NCBI RefSeq assembly: GCF_030067705.1
Contig: NZ_JASJEX010000001.1
Coordinates: forward strand, 124,001 to 188,000
Length of the DNA stretch: 64,000 bases
Direction: 5' to 3'
DNA from: Kribbibacterium absianum
GTDB taxonomy: Bacteria; Actinomycetota; Coriobacteriia; Coriobacteriales; Atopobiaceae
This document shows positions 53,486 to 60,574 of the stretch, in pieces (the stretch's first letter is position 1; each line of letters begins with the position of its first letter). Both the position numbers and the translations under genes were made by a program. The notes under the pieces are model-generated. The model searched no databases. It was given only the letters and a program-made list of their open reading frames with translations, and was not told where the DNA came from.

Positions 53486-53821
53486 GGCGCGGCCGCTGTG
53501 GTGCGTCTCGGATTCTCCCATCGCGGATCCCAGATCGGGCCCACGCGAGGGCGCGTGCCCTTTAGCAGTTGTGGAGACGGAGGCACTCGCGGGGCGTCCG
53601 GAAATGAAAAGCCATGGATGTGTCCATAACCCGAGGGTCCCGAGGCATCCTCAGGACGGCCGGAACCAGGCTTGGAAGGCCGAATGAGGAGCGAATCGGC
53701 ATCCACCGATATCAATGGGTGCCGAATGTGGAGGCGCTCCTCCGGCCTCCCCGGTTTTGTTCAGGCGCGTTGCTACCATGGGGACAGATCCGCACTGACG
53801 GTTCCCAATCGAGGGGGTCCC
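53486..53821. other. Intergenic region with a large imperfect palindrome
   Basis: 336 bases without a gene. From about 53672 to 53752 it holds opposed arms such as GGCCGAATGAGGAGCG against CGCTCCTCCGGCC and GGCATCCACC against GGGTGCC, giving a hairpin of roughly 80 nt. Function unknown. Confidence 0.45.
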
Positions 53822-54172
53822 ATGCCTGTGATTCACACCCGTACCTCCGTGGCGGTCACCGACGAGCAGCGCGAGGCGCTGAAGACCGCGTACGGGCAGG
53901 TCATCGAATGCGTGCCCGGCAAGAGCGAGCAGTGGCTCATGTGCCTCTTCGACGACGAGGTGCCGATGTCCATGGCCGGGCGCTTTGAGGAGCCCTGCGC
54001 CTATGTGACGGTGGACGTGTTCGCGCGCTCGGACGTCGACCCCGGCGTGTGGCAAGAGATGACCCCGCAGATCTGCGACGTGCTCCAGGGCGTGCTCGGC
54101 ATCGACCCGGCGCGCGTGTACATCAAGTACGGGCGGAGCGCGGACTTCGGCTGGAACGGCATGAACTTCTAA
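53822..54172 (+). CDS. MIF-like tautomerase superfamily protein
   Basis: A 116-residue protein of the tautomerase/MIF superfamily. Pro2 (catalytic after removal of Met1) starts PVIHTRTSVAVTDEQREALKTAYGQVI, and later SEQWLMCLFDDEVPMSMAGRFEEPCAYVTVDVF and the C-terminal PARVYIKYGRSADFGWNGMNF fit MIF proteins (about 115 residues). Bacterial members may act as keto-enol tautomerases; the substrate is unknown. GAGGGGG lies before ATG 53822. Two REP units follow the stop. Confidence 0.88.
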   Translation: MPVIHTRTSVAVTDEQREALKTAYGQVIECVPGKSEQWLMCLFDDEVPMSMAGRFEEPCAYVTVDVFARSDVDPGVWQEMTPQICDVLQGVLGIDPARVYIKYGRSADFGWNGMNF

Positions 54173-54174
54173 AC

Positions 54175-54250
54175 GAGCGTGGACAATTCGCTTTGACCGA
54201 AGCGTCCACACGACCGAGCGTGGACAAATGGCTTTGACCGAAGCGTCCAC
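54175..54250 (+). repeat. 35-nt REP repeat, two direct units
   Basis: Units at 54175-54209 and 54216-54250, 41-base period, 32 of 35 positions identical by eye, between the tautomerase and carboxypeptidase genes. Confidence 0.85.
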
Positions 54251-54263
54251 AGAGGGGGCAACC

Positions 54264-55703
54264 ATGGCTGAGGAGCACGTGGCCGCGACACCTGAGAAGG
54301 CCGCCGCGGCGTCCAAGACGTTCACCTGGCGCGCCGGCGAGCAGGCGCTCCAGTACGATGCGACGGCCGAGACCGTCGAGTGCCTGGCGCGCGACGGCGC
54401 GAAGCTGGGCGACATGTTCTGCCTGTCCTTCGTGGTGCCGAGGAACCCGAACGCCCCGCGCCCGGTGACGTTCTGCTACAACGGCGGGCCGGGTTCCTCG
54501 AGCGTGCCCATCGACTTCGGCGGGTTCGGCCCGCGCATCTTGGCGGAGAGCCCCGACCTGGCACACCTGTCGACGCCGTGGCCGGTCGTCGACAACCCGC
54601 ACACGCCGCTGCCGGTCACGGACCTCGTCTTCATGGACGCGCTCGGCACCGGCTACTCCACCGTCGAGAAGGGCAAGGAGGCCGAGGTCTGGTGCGTCGA
54701 CGGCGACGCCAAGGCCTTCGCCGCCGGCATCGCCGCATGGCTCACGGCGCACGGGCGCTGGGGCTCGCCGGTGTACCTGATGGGGGAGAGCTACGGCACG
54801 GTGCGCAACGCGGTGCTCGTGCGCATGCTGCAGGAACAGGGAGTGGGCGTGGCCGGTGTGGTCATGGTGTCCGCGCTCTTCGACTGGTCGCAGACGCTGC
54901 CCGGCAACGTGCTGTACTACGCGGGGCTGCTGCCCACCTATGCGGCCTGCGCGCAGTGGTTCGGCCGCGCGGGCCAGGGCGAGGACCCCGATGAGTTCTT
55001 TGAGCGCGCGTGCCGATGGGCCGGGGAGCAGCTCGCACCGGCGCTGTTGCTCGGCGACGCCGTGGCGCCGGAGCGCGAGCGGGAACTGGCCGGCCAGATG
55101 GCCGAGCTCGTGGGCGTATCGGAGCAGTGGCTGCTCGAGCGGCACCTTCGCGTCGAGCTGGAGGACTTCCGCCAGGAGCTGCTGCGCGACGAGGGCAAGG
55201 TGGTCGGGAGGCTCGACATGCGCCACTGGACGTGGCTCGACCAGCCGGTGCAGCTCAACGGTGACCACATCGCCGCAGAGGACCCAGCCGACGATGCGAC
55301 CAACTCCGCCTGCGTTGCGGCGTTCCGGGCGTTCCTCCAGGAGCTGGGGTACGAGGGCCCGTCCGTGTACCTGGACAACAACTACGAGAAGGTCAACAAG
55401 GACTGGAAGTTCGCGCACCAGGCGCCGGGCGTGCTCGACACTGGCATGGCGCCCAACGTTGCCTACGACCTGGCGACCGCGATGCGCCGTGCCCCGCGCA
55501 TGCGCGTGTGCCTGATCGGCGGCCGCTACGACGCCGCGACCCCCTGGTGGAACGTGGAGCAGACGCTGGCGAACCTCTATCTGCCGACGGAGCTCAAGGC
55601 CAACATCGAGGGGCACCTCTACGGGTGCGGCCATATGGCCTACTACGACGCGGACACCAACGCGGCGATGGGCGCGATGCTGCGCGACTGGTATCAAAAG
55701 TAA
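54264..55703 (+). CDS. Serine carboxypeptidase-like (S10) protein
   Basis: A 479-residue alpha/beta-hydrolase of peptidase family S10. FCYNGGPGSSSVPIDFGGFGP near residue 71 forms the oxyanion region; the catalytic triad is Ser176 (GESYGT), Asp423 (GGRYDAATP) and His457 (GCGHMAYY). No signal peptide is seen: the protein starts MAEEHVAATPEKAAAAS, so it is predicted cytoplasmic, unlike most eukaryotic S10 enzymes. Start ATG 54264 with AGAGGGGG upstream; REP units lie directly before it. Confidence 0.87.
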   Translation: MAEEHVAATPEKAAAASKTFTWRAGEQALQYDATAETVECLARDGAKLGDMFCLSFVVPRNPNAPRPVTFCYNGGPGSSSVPIDFGGFGPRILAESPDLAHLSTPWPVVDNPHTPLPVTDLVFMDALGTGYSTVEKGKEAEVWCVDGDAKAFAAGIAAWLTAHGRWGSPVYLMGESYGTVRNAVLVRMLQEQGVGVAGVVMVSALFDWSQTLPGNVLYYAGLLPTYAACAQWFGRAGQGEDPDEFFERACRWAGEQLAPALLLGDAVAPERERELAGQMAELVGVSEQWLLERHLRVELEDFRQELLRDEGKVVGRLDMRHWTWLDQPVQLNGDHIAAEDPADDATNSACVAAFRAFLQELGYEGPSVYLDNNYEKVNKDWKFAHQAPGVLDTGMAPNVAYDLATAMRRAPRMRVCLIGGRYDAATPWWNVEQTLANLYLPTELKANIEGHLYGCGHMAYYDADTNAAMGAMLRDWYQK

Positions 55704-55706
55704 AAT

Positions 55707-55735
55707 GTGAATTTAGGGACAGTCCCTTTTTGCAC
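55707..55735. repeat. Decayed 29-nt palindrome after the carboxypeptidase gene
   Basis: The right arm GTCCCTTTTTGCAC is intact and the left arm has several changes compared with 46866-46894. It starts 3 bases after the stop. Confidence 0.55.
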
Positions 55736-55796
55736 ACGCCCGGTCGTGGAGCGGTGCTTCCGGGAACCGTCTCGGGCTGCGCGCAGAGGGGGAGCG

Positions 55797-56768
55797 ATGC
55801 TCAAGAAGGTCGCGATCGCGGCGGGCGTCACCGCCGGGGTCATGGTCGCTGCGGCGAACCTGCTGTACGACGCGCTCCTCGTGCCGGCGAGCCCTCTCTC
55901 TGTGCGCAGGTTCTTCGAGAGGGACGCGGTCGCGGCGAGCCGTCCGATGGACACGACGGGGCTCGGACCTGACGCCCAGGCCTGGCAGGAGCACCGTGCC
56001 CGCGCGCTGGAGTGGCTCGACGCCGGCACGTTCGAGGAGCTGACCTTGCGCGCCCCAGACGGCCCGGTGCTCTGCGGCCGTCTCTATCCGGCCGACCTGC
56101 CCACGCACCGTTGCGCGGTGCTCTGCCATGGGTACGTCGGGAGCCCCGGCAACCTGGCAGGCACGGCGCTGCGGTTTCACGACGAGGGCTGGAACGTCCT
56201 GATGCCGTGGATGCGCGGCCACGGGCAGAGCGAAGGCAAGAGCCTCACGGTCGGCGCCAAGGAGAGCCGAGACGTGCTCGGCTGGGTGCGGCGCCTGGTG
56301 AATCGGGACGGGGAGGCCGAGGTCCTCGTCTTCGGCAGTTCCATGGGCGGCGCGAGCGTGATGCAGCTAGCGGGCATGGAGCTGCCGAAGAACGTGCGGG
56401 CCATCGTCTCGGACTGCGGATTCTCGTCGCTCCGTGAGCTGATGGGCGAGGAATTCGGCCCCGCGATCCTCCCCGAGCTGCCGCTGATCGATGCCACGTG
56501 CCGGTTGCGGGGAGGCTTCTCCATCGACGACGTGAACGCGGTCGAGGCGGTGTCCCACGCCAGCGTGCCGATGCTCTTCATCCATGGGGCGGCCGACGAG
56601 CTCGTCCCGCCCGCGATGCTCGACGAGGTGTACGAGGCCTGCGCGTCGCCGCGCAAGCGCCGGCTGCTGGTGCCGGACGCGCCGCACGCTCAGTCGGTGA
56701 CGGCCCATCCCGCGCTTTACTGGCGCGAGATGGACGCGTTCATCGCCGACGCGTGGGACGCGGCATAG
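55797..56768 (+). CDS. Alpha/beta-hydrolase, membrane-anchored
   Basis: A 323-residue hydrolase. Residues 5-27 (VAIAAGVTAGVMVAAANLLYDAL) form an N-terminal anchor or uncleaved signal. The fold follows: CHGYVGSPGNLAG near 103, nucleophile Ser182 in FGSSMGGAS, acid Asp in FIHGAADELVPPAM near 264 and His in PDAPHAQS near 297. Similar to YqkD/BAAT-like or Bem46-like esterases; the substrate is unknown. GAGGGGGAG precedes ATG 55797. Confidence 0.85.
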   Translation: MLKKVAIAAGVTAGVMVAAANLLYDALLVPASPLSVRRFFERDAVAASRPMDTTGLGPDAQAWQEHRARALEWLDAGTFEELTLRAPDGPVLCGRLYPADLPTHRCAVLCHGYVGSPGNLAGTALRFHDEGWNVLMPWMRGHGQSEGKSLTVGAKESRDVLGWVRRLVNRDGEAEVLVFGSSMGGASVMQLAGMELPKNVRAIVSDCGFSSLRELMGEEFGPAILPELPLIDATCRLRGGFSIDDVNAVEAVSHASVPMLFIHGAADELVPPAMLDEVYEACASPRKRRLLVPDAPHAQSVTAHPALYWREMDAFIADAWDAA

Positions 56769-56817
56769 GGCGCGCAGCGAGTCACCACCCGTCGGGTTTT
56801 GAATCGTCGACAGCATG

Positions 56818-56849
56818 AGGCCCCGGGCGCTGAGAGGAACGCCCGGGCA
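56818..56849 (+). terminator. Hairpin after the alpha/beta-hydrolase gene
   Basis: GCCCCGGGCG pairs with CGCCCGGGC around a short loop; no T-run follows, so termination strength is doubtful. Confidence 0.5.
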
Positions 56850-57017
56850 CTAAAGGAGGAGATCCGACGAGCGAATGCGCGGCGACGGAAAAGGATGCGC
56901 ACTGATGGAGGAGCTCGTCTGACCAAGCAAAATGTTAACTAGGCTAACCGGTGGCGCAACCCCGCATTTTTCGGAGTGCCCGAGAGGTATGCTTCTCCCA
57001 CCGAGAGAGGAGTTGTT

Positions 57018-57197
57018 ATGAACTTCATGACCAACGTCATCGCCGTCTACGGCCTTATGTACCTCGTGGGCATCGCGCTGCTTGCGCTCTTGATTTACTG
57101 GGTGGTCAAGAAGGCCATCAAGGACGCCTATCACGAGATGGCCGAGGAGCACGCGGAAGCGCACGGGCACGAGCACTGCTGCAACCACGACGAGTGA
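57018..57197 (+). CDS. Small membrane protein with a His/Cys-rich tail
   Basis: A 59-residue protein with one membrane helix (residues about 9-32, VYGLMYLVGIALLALLIYWVV), a short charged stretch KKAIKDAYHEMAEEHAEAH and the tail GHEHCCNHDE. The His and Cys residues look like a metal-binding tail on the cytoplasmic side. I do not recognise the family. GAGAGGAG lies before ATG 57018; a -10-like TATGCT is at 56987. Nothing in the neighbours explains it. Confidence 0.7.
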   Translation: MNFMTNVIAVYGLMYLVGIALLALLIYWVVKKAIKDAYHEMAEEHAEAHGHEHCCNHDE

Positions 57198-57198
57198 C

Positions 57199-57280
57199 CT
57201 GCAAAAGGGGACGGAGCAATTCTGCAGGTCCGGCAGATGCCGGTAGAAAACCTGCAAAAGCGCTCCGTCCCCATTTGCAG
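57199..57280. terminator. Inverted repeat between convergent genes
   Basis: CTGCAAAAGGGGACGGAGC (57199-57217) pairs with 57262-57280 with a single mismatch, between the small membrane gene (+) and the desulfidase-like gene (-). It shares its core with the 29-nt palindromes. Confidence 0.65.
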
Positions 57281-58579
57281 CTACTTGTTGGCCATGATGT
57301 CGAGCATGACGGCATCTGCGTCGGCCATGCCCTCGCGCGCCAGGCGCGCCACGTTGCCCATGGCCTCCTCGGGCGTCTCGGCGCCGATGCCGTCGCTCGC
57401 GCGGATCACGCGCCCGCTTGCGCCCATAGCTGCGGCGAGGACGGCGGCGTGGCTCGCGACGGCCAGCTTCATGCCGCAGCTGGGCTTCGCGCCGTCGCAG
57501 ACCATGCCGGCGATGGTGCCGCACATGGTCCGCACCGTCCGGCCGATGCCCTCGGCGTCCGCACCCATCAGGTAGGCCATGCCGCACGCGGCCGCCGTGC
57601 TCGCCGCCATGCCGCAGGTGCACATCGCCGTGAGCTTGCCCACCCGGCCGTTGGCCCAGGTGTTCACGAGGTGCCCGAGCGCGAGCGCGCGCAACGTCTG
57701 CTCGGCGGTCGCGCCCACCTCGGCGGCGGTCTCGGTGATGGGCAGCACGACGGCGAGCCCCTTGGAGCCCGCGCCGGCGCTGCTCATCACCGTACAGGGC
57801 GCGCCGTCCAGGCGGCTCTCAATGCCCGAGGCCACCTTGAGCACGATGCGGTCGCTGAGCCCCTTCCCAAAGACGCCGGTCGCCGCGCCGTCCGCCAGGG
57901 TCTGCCCGATCCCCACGGGGGACGGGCCCTCGGCCGCCCGGGCGGCCACCGCTTCGTTCATCTCGATCCCGTCGGCGAGAAACGCGAGGTCGGCGACGTC
58001 GCAACGCTCCGCGAGCGCGAGAATGCCGGCCAGGTCGAGCGCGACGACCTCCGCCGCCAGCTGCGCGTGCCTCTCCGCCGAGAGGGGCGCGCCGTCGGGG
58101 CCGTCGTCTGACGGTGGCAGCGGAGCGTTGTCCACTGCGCGTTCGATCACGCGCGTGTGCGCGCCCGATATCACGGTGCGCGCCACGTGACCGTCCGCGT
58201 CGGTGACCTCTGCCGCCGCGTAGACGCCGGGATGATCGGGGTCGATGGTCACGTGCGTCGCGGCCGCGAGCGCCTGCGCCTTGCGCGCGACGTCCGCGTC
58301 GATGGCCGAGAAGACCTCGAGCCCCAGCTCCGGCCGCGCGATCAGCGCACCGAGCGCGGCCGCGTGGTCCATGCCCGTCTCGGCGTAGCGCGGGATGCCC
58401 ACGGAGCGGCCGTTCTTGAAGAGCTGCGGGCTCACGGCGAGCTCGATCGCCACGGGCTCGGACGTCAGGCGGCTGGCGGCGTCGGCCGCCGCGATGGCAG
58501 CGCAGGCGGGTTCGGTGCAGCCGAGCGACGGGGCGACGTCGGCGCGGAGCAGAGCAATGATGTCGGCGGGCGTGAGCAT
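57281..58579 (-). CDS. UPF0597/CyuA-type cysteine desulfidase or Fe-S serine dehydratase-like protein
   Basis: A 432-residue enzyme of the family that includes L-cysteine desulfidase (CyuA/YhaM) and resembles the alpha subunit of Fe-S serine dehydratases. Key sites are SLGCTEPACAAIAAADA near residue 18, the SDH-alpha-like domain MSSAGAGSKGLAVVLPI near 260-290, MCTCGMAASTAAACGMAYLMGA near 320 and CDGAKPSCGMKLAVA near 365, giving cysteines for a [4Fe-4S] cluster. It would release sulfide, ammonia and pyruvate from cysteine. ATG 58579 follows AAGGAG. Confidence 0.86.
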   Translation of the reverse strand: MLTPADIIALLRADVAPSLGCTEPACAAIAAADAASRLTSEPVAIELAVSPQLFKNGRSVGIPRYAETGMDHAAALGALIARPELGLEVFSAIDADVARKAQALAAATHVTIDPDHPGVYAAAEVTDADGHVARTVISGAHTRVIERAVDNAPLPPSDDGPDGAPLSAERHAQLAAEVVALDLAGILALAERCDVADLAFLADGIEMNEAVAARAAEGPSPVGIGQTLADGAATGVFGKGLSDRIVLKVASGIESRLDGAPCTVMSSAGAGSKGLAVVLPITETAAEVGATAEQTLRALALGHLVNTWANGRVGKLTAMCTCGMAASTAAACGMAYLMGADAEGIGRTVRTMCGTIAGMVCDGAKPSCGMKLAVASHAAVLAAAMGASGRVIRASDGIGAETPEEAMGNVARLAREGMADADAVMLDIMANK

Positions 58580-58689
58580 GGTGCTCCTTGTCAGCGAGGG
58601 AGTGCCCGCCGGGGATGCTGGGCGGACTGTCCAGATTGTAATGGTCGGCTGGGGCCGCGGGGTCGCATTGTCGGCCCGACGCGCTGCCC

Positions 58690-58800
58690 TGGACGCTTCG
58701 GTCAAAGCGATTTGTCCACGCTGCAGCCGAGTGAAGCGTGGACGATCGGCTCTGACCCAAGCGTCCAACCGTGGACAATGGGCTCTGACCCAAGCGTTCA
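58690..58800. repeat. 35-nt REP repeat, three units
   Basis: One inverted (58690-58722) and two direct units (58735-58767, 58768-58800) upstream of the MocA-HTH gene. The direct units have the variant GACCCAAGCGT. Confidence 0.8.
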
Positions 58801-58837
58801 CGCAAGGGGTACCCTGCTGAGGGAGAAAAGAGGGGAT

Positions 58838-59761
58838 ATGACCGACAAACGCGTGGCTGCATGCATCGCGGCAGGGGAGAGCCTCTGGGCGAACCCGCTC
58901 GTGCCGGTGGGCGACGTCAGCGCGGTTCGCCGCGCGGTGATCGCGTTTCAACAGGCGGGGGCGTTCCCGCTCGTCGTCGTCACGGACCGTGACGACAAAG
59001 ACCTCAAGGCCCACCTGGCCAACCGCGGCATCGTGTTCCTGCGCCACGACGAGCCGGGTCCCCACGAGCTCTTTGACTCCGTCAAGCTCGGGTTCTCGTT
59101 CCTTGCCCCCATGTGCGACTACGTGGCCTTCGCGCCGGTCAACACGCCGGTCTTCTCGGTGGACACGGTCCGGCGGCTCGTGGAGGCTTGCGAGCAGACC
59201 GCCCAGCCCTCCTATCAGGGCCACTCGGGGCATCCGGTGGTCGTGAGCTCGGAGGCGGTGCCGGAGGTGCTCGCGTACCAAGGGCCGGCTGGCCTGCGCG
59301 GCGCGATCCGTTCCCTGTCCGGGCGCCGGTGGGTGGATGTGGACGAGGAGTCAGTCACGGCGACGGTCTTTGACGACGACGTGATCGAGCGAGCCCTTCC
59401 CGCGAACGACGCCCAGTTGGTGCGACCCGTCATCAGGATGACCCTCGAGCGGGACGAGGCGTTCTGCGACGAGCGCACAAAGCTCCTGCTCTTCCTCGTT
59501 GAGCAGACCGGCAACTTGCGGCGCTCCTGCGACCTCATGGCGCTCTCCTACGCCAAAGGCTGGAGTCTCGTGAACGAGCTGGAGGACGCCGTGGGCTTCG
59601 CTGTCGTGAACCGTCGACGGGGCGGCGCCCAGGGCGGGGCGACCCAGCTGACGGACCAGGGCGCGCGCTTCCTGCACGCGTACCTTCGGCTCGAGCGGGG
59701 GGTGCTCGAGCACGCCCAGCGGCGTTTCGACGAGGAGCTGGCCGGCATCCTGAGGGGCTGA
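58838..59761 (+). CDS. Degenerate MocA-like domain fused to a C-terminal ModE-type HTH
   Basis: A 307-residue protein with the opposite domain order from the protein at 40637. Residues 1-200 resemble a MobA/MocA nucleotidyltransferase (VVTDRDD, FAPVNTPVFSVDTVRRLV, GHPVVVSSE), but the nucleotide signature LAAGxSxRMGxxK is changed to IAAGESLWANPLVPVG, lacking the Arg and Lys. Residues 210-300 form a ModE/LysR winged helix (KLLLFLVEQTGNLRRSCDLMALSYAKGWSLVNELEDAVGF...LTDQGARFLHAY). It may sense cofactor or nucleotide without catalysis and control the molybdenum operon that starts 145 bases downstream. RBS GAGGGGAT is weak-to-moderate. Confidence 0.78.
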   Translation: MTDKRVAACIAAGESLWANPLVPVGDVSAVRRAVIAFQQAGAFPLVVVTDRDDKDLKAHLANRGIVFLRHDEPGPHELFDSVKLGFSFLAPMCDYVAFAPVNTPVFSVDTVRRLVEACEQTAQPSYQGHSGHPVVVSSEAVPEVLAYQGPAGLRGAIRSLSGRRWVDVDEESVTATVFDDDVIERALPANDAQLVRPVIRMTLERDEAFCDERTKLLLFLVEQTGNLRRSCDLMALSYAKGWSLVNELEDAVGFAVVNRRRGGAQGGATQLTDQGARFLHAYLRLERGVLEHAQRRFDEELAGILRG

Positions 59762-59847
59762 GGCGGCCGCCCGGCGGGTTCCCGCTTTAGTCCGCTGGGG
59801 AGTTCTACGGACGAATAAGTTGCACGGTACAAGCGGTCGACTCACCC

Positions 59848-59877
59848 TAGACACCGTTAGGTTTTCCAGAACATAAC
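59848..59877 (+). promoter_or_regulatory. Promoter of the second molybdenum-hydroxylase operon
   Basis: -35 TAGACA (59848-59853), spacer 17-18, -10 ACATAA/CATAAC (59871-59877). CCTA...TAGG (59846-59861) forms a small inverted repeat over the -35 region, a possible site for the upstream HTH protein. Confidence 0.5.
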
Positions 59878-59905
59878 GCTTTGACAAGCCGAGAAAGGGG
59901 TTGCC

Positions 59906-60574
59906 TTGTCGGCCGATCAGCTGCGCCTATTCGCTGTGGTGTGCGTCGCGGGGCGGTCCCGGCGCATGGGGGCGTTCAAGCCTCTGTTGCCAGTGTGCGG
60001 GCGACCGATGGTTCAACAATCGATAGCTTCCGCGCTTCTCGGGGGCGCCTCGGGCGTGGTGTGCGTGACCGGCCATCGGGCTGAGGACGTGGAGGCCGTC
60101 GTCACGGAGGCCTTCGGGGACCGCGTAATCGTGGCCCGCAACGAGGCCCACGCGACGACGGACATGCTCCGCTCCATCCAGGTGGGCTGCGCGGCGCTGC
60201 CGAACTGCGACGCCTTTTATCTGCTGCCCGGCGACATGCCCGTTGTGCGCCCCCGCACGTTCAGGGTGCTCGCGGACGCTTGGGACGAGCGGCGCTCCGG
60301 TGTGTGCTTCCCCACGCTGGACGGCCATCGCAAGCACCCGCCGCTGATCGACGCCCGCCTCGCCCCGGCCATCCGTGCCTATCAGGGCGAACAAGGCCTC
60401 CGCGGCTTCTGGAACGCCCATCAGGCCCTCTGTCGGGACGTCCCCGTGACCGACCCCGGCACCTGGGTGGACCTCGACACGGCACAGGATTACCTGTCGT
60501 GCATAGCAAGGCTCAACCATCGAGCGAAGGAACAGGAGGTAGACGAGTGGAGAACATCAGCCGTCCCGTGGTGA
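59906..60574 (+). CDS. MocA-family molybdenum cofactor nucleotidyltransferase
   Basis: A 222-residue NTP transferase. The signature VVCVAGRSRRMGAFKPLLPVCGRPMVQQ (residues about 10-37) is the intact L-A-G-x-S-x-R-M-G-x-x-K pattern of MobA/MocA, and FYLLPGDMPVVRPRTF near 101 is the metal site; HPPLIDARLAPAI near 148 is typical of MocA. It cytidylylates molybdopterin for hydroxylases such as xanthine dehydrogenase. The start is TTG 59906 with AAAGGGG, an uncommon but plausible choice. It overlaps the next gene by 28 bases. Confidence 0.85.
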   Translation: MSADQLRLFAVVCVAGRSRRMGAFKPLLPVCGRPMVQQSIASALLGGASGVVCVTGHRAEDVEAVVTEAFGDRVIVARNEAHATTDMLRSIQVGCAALPNCDAFYLLPGDMPVVRPRTFRVLADAWDERRSGVCFPTLDGHRKHPPLIDARLAPAIRAYQGEQGLRGFWNAHQALCRDVPVTDPGTWVDLDTAQDYLSCIARLNHRAKEQEVDEWRTSAVPW

